From positions 1-13,023 of the forward strand of contig JAPOYW010000026.1 of NCBI GenBank assembly GCA_026706425.1: a stretch of DNA of 13,023 bases, read 5' to 3'. This document shows, in pieces, positions 5,742 through 13,023 of the stretch. The notes beneath the pieces are model-generated. The model saw only the letters and a program-made list of their open reading frames with translations. It did not search any database and was not told the origin of the DNA. Source of the stretch: Gammaproteobacteria bacterium. GTDB taxonomy: Bacteria > Pseudomonadota > Gammaproteobacteria > Pseudomonadales > Azotimanducaceae. Both the position numbers and the translations under genes were made by a program. Position 1 is the first letter of the stretch. Every line of letters starts with the position of its first letter.

Positions 5742-6647
5742 TCAGCCCTCGCGGCGTCCGGCCGACGCCGCCACCTTTTCGTTTTCGCCTTCGGGCCGCG
5801 ACTCGCCGCTAGAGGGCTTCCCTGCCGCGCGCTTGCCCGTGGCGCGTTTGGCGGGCTTGGAGTCCTTGCCGACACCACCTTGGTCCGAGACGGATTGGCG
5901 AAGCGCTTCCATGAGGTCGATGATCTTCGCTTCCGGCTTCTCCTCCGGCGCAACGGAGATGTCCTGGCCGTCGATCTTCTGCTGGATCAACTCGAGGACG
6001 CGGGACTTGACCTCGTCCCGGTAGTTCTCCGGCTCGAACTTGTCGTTGGTGCGCTGGCCGATGATCTGCACCGCGAGATCGAGCTCGCTGTCGTTCACTT
6101 CGCAGACGTCGAGCGGTACTTCGTCGACCTTGCGAAGTTCGTCGGCATGCTTGAGCTGCTCCATGACCAGGGCTTCGGCCATGGGCCGGATGAGCACGAG
6201 ATAGCTCTTGCCCCGGGCAGCGTAGCGCGCCAGCGCCGCACGACCGGTCCTGGTGAGGGCGGCGCGCAACAGGTGGTAGGAACGGCCCGCGCCCTTGTCC
6301 GGGCCGAGGTAGTAGACCCGTTCGATGTAGAGGCGCTCGACGTCCGCCAAGGGGATGAACTCGTCGATGTCGATGGCGTTGGTGGCGACAACGTTGAGCG
6401 CCTTCAACTCGTCGGCGGTGAACGTGACGTACTGGCCCTTGGCGAATTCGTACCCCTGTACGCGGTCTTCCCGCTCAACTATCTCGCCGTCGGAGGCGCG
6501 GATATACTGCTGACGCAGCCGCGAGCCGTCCTTGCTCAGGTAGTTGAAGCGAACGGCGCTGGTATTGTCGACCGTGGGGAACAGCTTGCAGGGAATCGAC
6601 ACCAAGCCAAACGAGATGGTTGCAGAAGCCATGGGACGGGCGGCCAT
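5742..6647 (-). CDS. ku: Bacterial Ku, DNA-end-binding NHEJ protein
   Basis: 301 aa. A homodimeric ring that binds double-strand-break ends and recruits LigD for non-homologous end joining. The core (about 1-255) has family hallmarks: SATISFGLVSIPCKLFP at the N-terminus, the beta-barrel region including FIPLADVERLYIERVYYLGP, SYHLLRAAL and GKSYLVLIRP, and then FEPENYRDEVKSRVLELI. After about 258 comes a low-complexity Lys/Arg/Ala-rich tail (KPAKRATGKRAAGK...), as in many bacterial Ku proteins, where such basic tails modulate DNA and LigD contacts. The ATG at 6647 is supported by a strong Shine-Dalgarno GGGAGGTG six nt upstream. It is divergent from ligD across 53 bp and probably heads an operon with the MerR-TPR gene. 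Confidence 0.97.
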   Translation of the reverse strand: MAARPMASATISFGLVSIPCKLFPTVDNTSAVRFNYLSKDGSRLRQQYIRASDGEIVEREDRVQGYEFAKGQYVTFTADELKALNVVATNAIDIDEFIPLADVERLYIERVYYLGPDKGAGRSYHLLRAALTRTGRAALARYAARGKSYLVLIRPMAEALVMEQLKHADELRKVDEVPLDVCEVNDSELDLAVQIIGQRTNDKFEPENYRDEVKSRVLELIQQKIDGQDISVAPEEKPEAKIIDLMEALRQSVSDQGGVGKDSKPAKRATGKRAAGKPSSGESRPEGENEKVAASAGRREG

Positions 6648-6659
6648 GCGACACCTCCC

Positions 6660-6689
6660 TTGTATTCGAGGCCGGATAAGGAATATAGC
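6660..6689 (+). promoter_or_regulatory. Candidate ligD promoter (possibly leaderless mRNA)
   Basis: TTGTAT (6660-6665), an 18-nt spacer and TATAGC (6684-6689) lie just before ligD. The predicted transcription start falls at about 6696-6701, at or within a few nt of the ATG at 6701, and no Shine-Dalgarno is seen immediately upstream. This suggests leaderless or near-leaderless initiation. Its -10 overlaps the opposing ku -10. CCGGAT occurs at 6672-6677 and again at 6690-6695. Both hexamers are imperfect, so confidence is modest. Confidence 0.4.
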
Positions 6690-6710
6690 CCGGATCGGTT
6701 ATGCCCTCAA
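6682..6710 (-). promoter_or_regulatory. Predicted ku promoter
   Basis: On the minus strand TTGAGG (6710-6705), a 17-nt spacer and TATATT (6687-6682) match the sigma-70 consensus at 4 of 6 and 5 of 6 positions. The start would be near 6675, giving a leader of about 28 nt that contains the ku Shine-Dalgarno. The -35 lies inside the first codons of ligD, and the -10 shares bases with the plus-strand -10 of ligD. Confidence 0.55.
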
Positions 6711-9193
6711 CAAGCGGCGATAGCCTCGGTACGTACCGATCCAAGCGACGCGCCTCGGTCACTCCCGAGCCCTTCGCCGCAGTCCAGCGCGAAGGTGCTA
6801 GCGGCTCCAAACGCCTGTTCGTCGTCCAGCAACACGCGGCGACGAGGCTGCATTGGGACTTCCGGCTGGAGGTCGACAACGTACTTCGCTCCTGGGCCGT
6901 GCCGAAGGGTCCTTCGATGGACCCCGAGAACAAGCGCTTCGCCGCATTGGTCGAGGATCACCCCCTCGACTACGCCGATTTCGAGGGCAGCATCCCGGAA
7001 GGCAACTACGGTGCCGGCAACGTCATCGTCTGGGACCAGGGTACCTACGTCGAACTGGAGGATTTCGCGACGGGTTTCGCCGACGGCAAGCTCTTGTTCG
7101 ACCTAAACGGCCACAAGCTGCGCGGCCGGTTCACGCTCATCAAGCTGAAAGGCCGGGAGAACACCGGCAAGGAGTGGTTGCTCATCAAGGAGCGCGACCG
7201 ATGGGCGCGACCCGGTACGCTTTCCGACGACTCCGTGCTGTCGGGGCTCACCGTCGAACGCCTCGACCAAGCCGAGGAGATCGAGTCCGCGCTCGCCTCA
7301 GACATCCAATCCCTCGAGCCGACGCCGCCACCCACCCAGCCGACACCGGACGAGCCCATGCTTGCCACTGCGTCCGAGCCCTTCCACCGCGACGGCTGGG
7401 TGTTCGAGATCAAGTACGACGGCTATCGGCTGATGATCAAGCGGCGCGGCGACCAAGTGACGCTGCGTTCGCGCCGGGGTCTCGATCTGACCGCGCTGTT
7501 CCCCGAAATCGCAAAGTCCGTGCGCCGGTTCCCCTATCGCGAATTCACCATCGACAGCGAAGTCGTGGTACTCGACGCTCGCGGTGTCCCGAGCTTCGCC
7601 CGACTTCAGCAACGCGCGGCCTTGCGCGGCGCCCCGGTGTTGGCGCGGGCTTCGATGCACGACCCGGTCAGGTGCTACGCATTCGATCTCCTCGATGCCT
7701 GTGGCTACGACCTCAAGGGCCAACCCTTGCTCCAACGCAAACGCCTGCTCGAGCAGATGCTCCCGGCCCTGGGACCGGTCCGGTACTCGGCGCACGTCGA
7801 AGGCAATGGCATCGAGACCTTCAAGAGATTGACCGGGCTGGGGCTCGAAGGCGTGGTCGGCAAGCGGGCGGACTCGGCCTACCGGAGCGGGCGCAGCGAC
7901 GCCTGGCGCAAGGTCCGGGCCCGACGGTCGGCGGACTTCGTCGTCGCCGGCTGGACGCCGTCGAAGTCGAACGCCGCAGACATCGGTGCCCTGGTGCTCG
8001 CCGAGTATCGCGGGGACGAGCTCGTCTATTGCGGTCGGGTCGGGTCGGGCCTCGGCGAGTCGAACCGCCGGGAGGCCGCGTCGCGGCTTGCGGAACTCGG
8101 AGAAGGCGACCCTCTGTCGAACGACGCCACGCACCGCTGGGTCGAGCCCATCCTGGTTTGCGAAGTGGAGTTCCGCGAGTATTCGGCGGACGGCAATCTG
8201 CGCCACCCCATCTTCGTCCGGTTCCGCGACGACAAGGCACCCAAGGAGTGCTTGAGCGCCTACGACGAGCCCGCCGAGGTCGACTTCGACCCCGAGCCCG
8301 TGCGCGAGGTGATCGTCACCAATCGCGACAAGATCTTCTTTCCGGAGCAGAGCCTCACCAAGGGCGATCTCATCGACTACTACGAGAATGTCGCGCCGTG
8401 GATGCTGCGCTATCTCGTCGACCGCCCGCTCGTGCTCACGCGGTTTCCCGACGGCATCCACGGCAAGTCGTTCTACCAACGCGACGCGCCCGCCTTCGTT
8501 CCCGATTGGCTCACGCGCAAGACCCTGTGGAGCGAGAGCGCGGAACGCGAGGTCAACTACTTCGTCGTACAGAACGTTGAATCGCTTAAGTACCTGGCCA
8601 ACATGGGCGCGATTCCCATCCATGCGTGGCACAGCCGCATCACCGACCTGGAACACCCGGACTGGTGCGTGCTGGACCTCGACCCCAAGGACGCACCGTT
8701 CGCCCACGTGGTGGACATCGCCCGGGTCGTCGAGGAACTCCTCGACGAGATCGATCTGCCGGGTTTCCCCAAAACCAGCGGCGCGAGCGGCTTGCACATA
8801 CTGCTGCCCCTAGCTCGCCAACTCACCCACGGCCAGGCCAAAACACTGGGCGAACTGCTGGCCCGGGTCGTCGTCGTGCGGCGGGGCGATATCGCCACGA
8901 TCATGCGCGTGGTGAGCCAGCGCGAGAACAAGGTCTACGTCGACTTCATGCAAAACGGCCATGGCCAGTTGCTGGTGGCGCCGTTCTCCGCCCGTGCGGA
9001 GGTGGCGGCTTCCGTGTCGATGCCGATCAAGTGGTCGGAACTGGACGATGAACTACGTAACTCGAACCACACCTTGAAGAACGCCGTCGATCGCCTTGAG
9101 CGTCTTGGCGATCCCATGGCGCCGCTGCTCGACACGACGCCGGATCTGCACCGTGCCCTCGGGTTGCTGGGAGAACGCTTGGCGGACTCGTAG
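6701..9193 (+). CDS. ligD: ATP-dependent DNA ligase D (phosphoesterase-ligase-polymerase)
   Basis: 830 aa. Multifunctional NHEJ enzyme that trims 3' ends, fills gaps and seals breaks together with Ku. Domains in order: 3'-phosphoesterase (about 30-190; FVVQQHAATRLHWDFRLE with H45 and H51, then SWAVPKGPS and DYADFEGSIPEGNYGAG); ATP-dependent ligase (about 218-525; nucleotidyl-accepting lysine K238 in KYDGYR, later LEGVVGKRADSAYRSGRS and WRKVRARR); primase-polymerase (about 540-825; catalytic DLD at 659-661, KTSGASGLHILLPL, third Asp D748 in YVDFMQN, APFSAR, and P-KWSEL). The PE-LIG-POL order is that of Pseudomonas LigD; Mycobacterium has POL-PE-LIG. The ATG at 6701 places GTYRSKR-TPEP where family N-termini expect it; no clear Shine-Dalgarno is present. 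The stop lies within a hairpin shared with the next gene. Confidence 0.97.
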   Translation: MPSTSGDSLGTYRSKRRASVTPEPFAAVQREGASGSKRLFVVQQHAATRLHWDFRLEVDNVLRSWAVPKGPSMDPENKRFAALVEDHPLDYADFEGSIPEGNYGAGNVIVWDQGTYVELEDFATGFADGKLLFDLNGHKLRGRFTLIKLKGRENTGKEWLLIKERDRWARPGTLSDDSVLSGLTVERLDQAEEIESALASDIQSLEPTPPPTQPTPDEPMLATASEPFHRDGWVFEIKYDGYRLMIKRRGDQVTLRSRRGLDLTALFPEIAKSVRRFPYREFTIDSEVVVLDARGVPSFARLQQRAALRGAPVLARASMHDPVRCYAFDLLDACGYDLKGQPLLQRKRLLEQMLPALGPVRYSAHVEGNGIETFKRLTGLGLEGVVGKRADSAYRSGRSDAWRKVRARRSADFVVAGWTPSKSNAADIGALVLAEYRGDELVYCGRVGSGLGESNRREAASRLAELGEGDPLSNDATHRWVEPILVCEVEFREYSADGNLRHPIFVRFRDDKAPKECLSAYDEPAEVDFDPEPVREVIVTNRDKIFFPEQSLTKGDLIDYYENVAPWMLRYLVDRPLVLTRFPDGIHGKSFYQRDAPAFVPDWLTRKTLWSESAEREVNYFVVQNVESLKYLANMGAIPIHAWHSRITDLEHPDWCVLDLDPKDAPFAHVVDIARVVEELLDEIDLPGFPKTSGASGLHILLPLARQLTHGQAKTLGELLARVVVVRRGDIATIMRVVSQRENKVYVDFMQNGHGQLLVAPFSARAEVAASVSMPIKWSELDDELRNSNHTLKNAVDRLERLGDPMAPLLDTTPDLHRALGLLGERLADS

Positions 9194-9242
9194 GGGCGAC
9201 AGCGCGCCCTAGCGGGCGCGATAGGGTCGCCCCGACGAGTCC
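9184..9242. terminator. Long hairpin spanning the stops of ligD and the convergent DUF6491-like gene
   Basis: A 59-nt inverted repeat. GGACTCGT (9184-9191) pairs with ACGAGTCC (9235-9242), GGGGCGAC (9193-9200) with GTCGCCCC (9226-9233), and CGCGCCC (9203-9209) with GGGCGCG (9214-9220) around a TAGC loop. That is 23 pairs with one mismatch and one small internal loop. It contains both convergent stop codons (ligD TAG at 9191-9193; the opposite gene's TAG at 9211-9209). No U-tract follows on either strand, so it may act as a bidirectional 3'-end barrier or stabiliser rather than a classical terminator. The 11-mer GTAGGGGCGAC is shared with the REP-like element at 4092-4159. Confidence 0.7.
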
Positions 9243-9772
9243 GATTCCGGCTTGTCGCCGCCTTCGGTTTCGCGCCCTGCGGAGCGGACCGTGCGGTCCA
9301 CCGTGGTGGTCTTCTGGCCAGCCTCGATGGCATCGCGAATCGCCGTGACGTTTTCCCGACGCGTCGGGTGGAATTCGCCCAGCGTGCAGGGCATCGACGG
9401 CGCGTCGGGACGGAACCGCGGAACGCCCCTGAACTGGTCCCGGGCGCAAAGCCGCATGCCCCGTTTCTCGATGGACAGGATCATGTCGGGCTGCAGGCCC
9501 ATGCAACGGTTGGGGAGAATGTTGAGCCACATTTCGTCGCCCCGGCCATGGAAGATGAGCACCTGGTGGTTCATGATCTCGACGCGGCGGTACTTGCCCG
9601 TGGAGAGGCACCGGGAGGACTGTTCGTAGGCTTCCTCGCCTAGGGGGTTGGCCAAGATCTCTTCCGCCGTGAACGGTGGTTCGGAATCCTGGGCCGGTTT
9701 CTGCTCGTCGACCGTTGCCGCCGCCAGACAGGCGGCGGCCAGCAGCATCGTCAGTAGGTCCCGCGTCGCCAT
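9209..9772 (-). CDS. Exported DUF6491-like protein of unknown function
   Basis: 187 aa from ATG at 9772. The start was chosen because it places a signal sequence (MATRDLLTMLLAAACLAAA) at the N-terminus; an in-frame GTG at 9799 would add nine polar residues. C15 after AAA could be a weak lipobox, but signal peptidase I cleavage near AAA-TVDEQ is equally possible. The mature part has four cysteines in conserved-looking spots (SSRCLSTGKYR, NRCMGL, RLCARD, PCTLGEF) and VLIFHGRGDEMWLNIL, the pattern I associate with DUF6491 proteins of gammaproteobacteria. The last 40 residues are charged and low in complexity and run into the shared hairpin. The family name is from memory of the pattern and was not searched. 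No function is assigned. Confidence 0.75.
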   Translation of the reverse strand: MATRDLLTMLLAAACLAAATVDEQKPAQDSEPPFTAEEILANPLGEEAYEQSSRCLSTGKYRRVEIMNHQVLIFHGRGDEMWLNILPNRCMGLQPDMILSIEKRGMRLCARDQFRGVPRFRPDAPSMPCTLGEFHPTRRENVTAIRDAIEAGQKTTTVDRTVRSAGRETEGGDKPESDSSGRPYRAR

Positions 9773-9865
9773 GCTGGTGCACTCGTGATCTTGGACCACA
9801 TTCGAGGCGTAGTTTACGCCACCTGCGGGCCGAATAGCCGTTCCATCGTGATCAACGGACTCGCG

Positions 9866-11353
9866 CTAGTCGAGACCGTAGCGTGTCCTTAAGTGCCCCA
9901 GAAACGCGCCGGTTCCAAGCTGGGAACCGCTCACATCGGCAACCAGCTCCAAGCTGCGCTTGATGCTTCCCCGACCATGCACATGCTCGCGCAGCCAGTC
10001 GAACAGGACGGGGAACCGCCCTTGGCGGACCGCTTCGTCGAGGCCCGGAATCGAACCGCGCGCCGCACGGAAGATCTGTGCGGCCATGACGGCACCCAAC
10101 GTGTAGCTCGGGAAGTAGCCGATCAACCCGGCGAACCAGTGCACGTCCTGCATGCAGCCGTCGGCGTAGTTGCCGGCCGTGGACAACCCGAGCGATGCCG
10201 ACATGCCCTCGTTCCATGCATCGGGAATCTCGGCGACGGCGAGGTCTCCGGTGAGCAACGCCGTCTCCAATCGGTAGCGCAGGATGACGTGCAGGGGATA
10301 GGTCAGTTCGTCTGCATCGACCCGGATGAAACCGCGCTCGACCTTGGCGGCAAGTCTCACGAGGTTGTCCGGCTGCCATTCCGGCGCATCGGTTTCGGTA
10401 CCGAGCAGCGTGCGTTGGATGATCGGCGCCGCGAACTCGATGAACGGCGCGCCCCGGCAGACCTGCATCTCCATCAGCAGGGACTGGCTCTCGTGCAACG
10501 CCATGCCGCCGGCATGGCCCACCGGCTGGTTGCGCCACTCCTTGGGCAGGCCCTGCTCGTACATGGCATGGCCGGTCTCGTGAAGCACGGCGAACATCGA
10601 CTCGAGGAAGTCGTACTCGTTGTAGCGCGTGGTGATGCGGGTGTCGTCCGGGTCGCCGCCGCAGAAGGGATGATGGCTTTCGTCGAGCCGCCCGCGTTCG
10701 AAATCGAACCCCACCTCCGCCATGAGTGCTCGGCCCAAGGCTTGCTGGCGTTCGATGGGGAACGGTCCACGCGGCAACGCCCCCACCGGCTGGCGAGCGA
10801 TCGCAGCGTCAACCATGTCAGGGAGTACGGCACCTAGCTCGTCGAACACCGGATCGATTACCGTGCGGGTCAGACCGGGCTCGTAGTTGTCGAGCAGCGC
10901 ATCGTAGGGCTCGCATTCGAGCGCGGCCGCCAACGCCTGCGCCTTCTCGCGGGTGAGGTCCACAACGGTCCCCAGACCGTCCACCACCGCGTTCCAGTCG
11001 TTTTCGCCCCGCGCCCCGCGCCAGGTCTGCTCGCAGGCGGATGTGGCAAGCGACAACGCTCTCACGAGATCTGCGGGCACGGCGCGCGCCCTCACCCAGT
11101 CATGGCGGATCTTCTCCACGTTGACGGCTTGCCAAGGTTCGAGTTCCTCCCCTGCCGCGGCATCCACGAGTTCACCGGTTTCCGACGCCGCCGTGAGCTC
11201 GTGGACCATTCCAGTCAGCGTCGCCAACGCTTCGCCGCGCACCCTGCCGCTGCCCGTCGGCATCATCACCGCCTCGTCCCAGGACAGCATGCCCAAGGCG
11301 TGGTTGAGGTCACCGATCCGTCTGAACCGGTCGTGCAAGGCATCGTAGCCCAT
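9866..11353 (-). CDS. M32-family metallocarboxypeptidase (carboxypeptidase Taq type)
   Basis: 495 aa, the normal family length (about 500). A cytoplasmic zinc carboxypeptidase that removes C-terminal residues from peptides. The zinc motif HETGH is at 258-262 (AVLHETGHAMYEQGLP), and the third ligand Glu is in HESQSLL (H287-E288). Other M32 signatures are DDTRITTRYNEYDF (236-249), FIRVDADELTYPLHVILRY, and a C-terminal GAVMAAQIF region. The N-terminus LNHALGMLSWDEAVMMP also fits. The ATG at 11353 is preceded by GGAG about 9 nt upstream. It lies upstream of the DUF6491-like gene on the same strand with a 93-bp gap, and divergent from the molybdenum enzyme gene with 127 bp between starts. Physiological substrate unknown; general peptide turnover is likely. 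Confidence 0.96.
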   Translation of the reverse strand: MGYDALHDRFRRIGDLNHALGMLSWDEAVMMPTGSGRVRGEALATLTGMVHELTAASETGELVDAAAGEELEPWQAVNVEKIRHDWVRARAVPADLVRALSLATSACEQTWRGARGENDWNAVVDGLGTVVDLTREKAQALAAALECEPYDALLDNYEPGLTRTVIDPVFDELGAVLPDMVDAAIARQPVGALPRGPFPIERQQALGRALMAEVGFDFERGRLDESHHPFCGGDPDDTRITTRYNEYDFLESMFAVLHETGHAMYEQGLPKEWRNQPVGHAGGMALHESQSLLMEMQVCRGAPFIEFAAPIIQRTLLGTETDAPEWQPDNLVRLAAKVERGFIRVDADELTYPLHVILRYRLETALLTGDLAVAEIPDAWNEGMSASLGLSTAGNYADGCMQDVHWFAGLIGYFPSYTLGAVMAAQIFRAARGSIPGLDEAVRQGRFPVLFDWLREHVHGRGSIKRSLELVADVSGSQLGTGAFLGHLRTRYGLD

Positions 11354-11447
11354 CGCTCATCTCCAAAGTCCTTCGCGGCAGTCTGTGTGACTCGCCGCGC
11401 CAAAGGCAAGTTCAACCGCCCCGAGACACGCATCACGGTTTCCATCG

Positions 11448-11453
11448 TATAGT
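11448..11453 (+). promoter_or_regulatory. Candidate -10 element upstream of the molybdopterin subunit gene
   Basis: TATAGT matches the -10 consensus at 5 of 6 positions, in an AT-rich patch 28 bp before the gene's start. No convincing -35 lies 16-18 nt upstream, so an activator-dependent promoter or chance is possible. It is the only promoter-like signal I noticed in the 127-bp divergent gap. Confidence 0.3.
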
Positions 11454-11480
11454 TAAACGGCCACGGAACTAGGAGGAGGC

Positions 11481-13023
11481 ATGAGCGTCGCACGAGGTCT
11501 GAAGTACATCGGCACACGGCCGGTTCGTCCCGACGGGTTGGAGAAGGTCACGGGGCGCGCCAATTTCGGCGCCGACCACGCCCTGCCGGGGATGCTGCAC
11601 GGCAAGGTCGTGCGAAGTCCCCACGCCCATGCACGCATCCGCTCCATCGACACGTCCGCCGCCAAAGCCATGCCGGGTGTGCTGGCGGTCATCACCGCCG
11701 CCGACTTTCCGGACCGGACCCACTTCAGCTTCGGCCGCAAGGGGTTCAACAACAACCTGATCGCCAGCGACAAGGTGCTCTATCACGGTCATGCCGTCGC
11801 CGCCGTCGCCGCGACCTCCGTGCAAGCGGCGGAAGCGGCGGCAGAAGCCGTTGTCGTGGACTACGAGGTTCTCGATGCCGTCACCGACGCGCTCCAGGCA
11901 CTCGAACCCGATGCGCCCATCCTGCACGACGATCTCCGCACCCAGGGGTTGCCCGAGCCGTCCACGGCATCCACCAACCTGGTCAAGAAGCAAGTCATAT
12001 CCAAGGGCGACGTGGAGGCGGCCCTCGCCAGGGCCGACGAGATCGTCGAAAGGACCTTCGTGACGCCCATGGTCCACCAGGGCTACATCGAGCCCCATGC
12101 ATGCGTCGGCAGTTTCAACGAGGACGGCCAGGCCACCGTCTGGTGCAGCACCCAGGGTCACTTCGGCGTTCGCAGCATGACCGCCATGGCGCTGGGCATG
12201 GACGAGGGCGACATCCGCGTCATCGCCAGCGAAATCGGCGGCGGATTCGGCGGCAAAACCACGATCTACCTGGAGCCCCTGGCGGTGAAGCTGTCCGAGA
12301 AGAGCGGCAGGCCCGTGAAGATGGTGATGACCCGGGAGGACGTATTCCGGGCCACGGGACCCGCGTCCGGCACCGTCAACACGATCAAGATCGGCTGCAA
12401 GCGCGACGGCACCATCGTCGGCATGTACGCCAAGCTCATCTACGAGGCGGGTGCGTTCCCCGGCAGTCCGCTCGGCGCCGGCGCCATGTGCATCTTCGCC
12501 CCGTACGACGTCGACAACGTGCTCATCGAGGGCTTCGAGGTGGTGGTCAACCGACCCCGCGTCGCCGCCTACCGGGCACCCGGCGCCCCGCAGTCCATGT
12601 TCGCGGGCGAGTCCGTGATCGACGAGCTTGCCGAGATCGTCGGCATGGACCCTATCGACTTCCGGTTGAAGAACGCCGCAAGCGAGGGCACCCACGCGGC
12701 CTACGGCCCAACGTTCGGCCCGGTGGGCTTCTTGGAGTGCCTCGAAGCCGCGAAGGCCCATCCGAACTACGCGAAGCCGCTCGGCGAGGACGAGGGACGC
12801 GGCGTGGCGGCGGGCTTCTGGTTCAACGGCGGCAACCAGTCCAGCGCCGAAGTCCACATCACCGACAGCGGCATGGTCAAGATCGTCGAGGGAAGCCCGG
12901 ATATCGGCGGTAGTCGCGCGTCCATGGCGCTGATGGCGGCGGAAACCCTGGGCGTACCCTACGAACGCATGCGCATTCGCGTGGCAGACACCGACTCCAC
13001 CGGCTACTGCGCGACCACGGGCG
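11481..13023 (+). CDS. Xanthine dehydrogenase/CoxL-family molybdopterin-binding subunit, 3' end beyond window
   Basis: Open from ATG 11481 to the window end, 514 codons of a family usually about 750-800 aa. The start follows a strong AGGAGGAGG (11471-11479). N-terminal hammerhead domain: YIGTRPVRPDGLEKVTGRANFGAD, LPGMLHGKVVRSPHAHARI, IDTSAAKAMPGVLAVITAADFP. Molybdopterin-binding regions: QGYIEPHACVG, EIGGGFGGK at 251-259, and AAYRAPGAPQ at 362-371. The cofactor-loop motif is AYRAPGAPQ, not the AYxCSFR of true aerobic CO dehydrogenase (form I CoxL). CO oxidation is therefore unlikely, and the substrate is probably a heterocycle, aldehyde or other hydroxylatable compound. The catalytic C-terminal Glu is outside the window. 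Partner 2Fe-2S and FAD subunits are not upstream, so they must be downstream or elsewhere. Confidence 0.93.
   Translation, partial: MSVARGLKYIGTRPVRPDGLEKVTGRANFGADHALPGMLHGKVVRSPHAHARIRSIDTSAAKAMPGVLAVITAADFPDRTHFSFGRKGFNNNLIASDKVLYHGHAVAAVAATSVQAAEAAAEAVVVDYEVLDAVTDALQALEPDAPILHDDLRTQGLPEPSTASTNLVKKQVISKGDVEAALARADEIVERTFVTPMVHQGYIEPHACVGSFNEDGQATVWCSTQGHFGVRSMTAMALGMDEGDIRVIASEIGGGFGGKTTIYLEPLAVKLSEKSGRPVKMVMTREDVFRATGPASGTVNTIKIGCKRDGTIVGMYAKLIYEAGAFPGSPLGAGAMCIFAPYDVDNVLIEGFEVVVNRPRVAAYRAPGAPQSMFAGESVIDELAEIVGMDPIDFRLKNAASEGTHAAYGPTFGPVGFLECLEAAKAHPNYAKPLGEDEGRGVAAGFWFNGGNQSSAEVHITDSGMVKIVEGSPDIGGSRASMALMAAETLGVPYERMRIRVADTDSTGYCATTG

Noticed and set aside
4785..7106. A 773-codon plus-strand open frame antisense to the MerR-TPR gene and ku
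   Set aside because: It lies opposite two well-recognised genes and then overlaps ligD in another frame. Its translation resembles no family; it is an effect of high GC.
6853..8580. A 575-codon plus-strand open frame within ligD in another frame
   Set aside because: Arg/Pro-rich translation typical of an out-of-frame read of a GC-rich gene; LigD motifs are all in the 6701 frame.
7298..8797. A 499-codon minus-strand open frame inside ligD
   Set aside because: Antisense to conserved ligase and polymerase domains; a GC-driven shadow with no ribosome binding site or family motif.
11469..12857. A 462-codon minus-strand open frame opposite the molybdopterin subunit
   Set aside because: The plus strand encodes a clear XDH/CoxL family protein with GGGFGGK and AYRAPGAPQ motifs; the antisense product is low-complexity.
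12101..12913. A 270-codon plus-strand open frame in the molybdopterin subunit region
   Set aside because: Out of frame with the conserved motifs and Arg-rich.
11481..13023. Aerobic CO dehydrogenase large subunit (true CoxL)
   Set aside because: The form I active-site motif AYxCSFR is absent; the loop reads AYRAPGAPQ.
1..13023. CRISPR array, toxin-antitoxin pair, phage genes or riboswitch
   Set aside because: No regularly spaced repeats, small paired genes, phage motifs or recognised aptamer pattern were seen on either strand.

Overview
The window reads as chromosomal DNA of a GC-rich gammaproteobacterium, probably an environmental lineage. The best evidence is the minus-strand block birA > coaX > SPOR-domain membrane protein > tRNA-Thr(UGU) > tRNA-Tyr(GUA). 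This matches the gene order known from Pseudomonas, where it leads on to tRNA-Gly, tRNA-Thr and tuf. The Pseudomonas-like LigD domain order (phosphoesterase-ligase-polymerase), the Fur and Bfr sequences and a DUF6491-like secreted protein agree. This is a placement by gene content and order; no species can be named.

Layout. 1-901: two tRNA genes on the minus strand, normally close neighbours, are separated by about 750 bp. That gap holds a 5'-truncated, frameshifted TauD/TfdA-type dioxygenase remnant on the opposite strand, whose stop codon abuts the tRNA-Thr 3' CCA. 969-3488 (minus): birA, coaX and the SPOR protein, tightly packed; coaX and the SPOR gene overlap by 4 nt. 3625-4041 (plus): fur, divergent from birA. 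4177-4647 (minus): bacterioferritin, convergent with fur, with a pair of REP-like hairpins between them and a Fur box on the bfr promoter. 4854-9193: a non-homologous end-joining locus. ku and a downstream MerR-HTH/TPR gene run on the minus strand, and ligD runs divergently on the plus strand from what look like overlapping promoters. 9209-11353 (minus): a DUF6491-like exported protein and an M32 metallocarboxypeptidase. 11481 to the window end (plus): the first two thirds of a xanthine dehydrogenase/CoxL-family molybdopterin-binding subunit.

How the genes work together. birA (biotin ligase) and coaX (pantothenate kinase) are cofactor housekeeping genes. fur and bfr form an iron-sensing and iron-storage pair, linked by the predicted Fur site. 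Ku and LigD form the two-component bacterial double-strand-break repair machine. The MerR-TPR protein sits directly behind ku, which makes it a candidate regulator or accessory factor; this is inference from position only. No CRISPR array, IS element, phage gene or clear defence system was seen. The main unexplained items are the interrupted tRNA cluster, the MerR-TPR gene, the shared ku/ligD promoter and the hairpin repeats.
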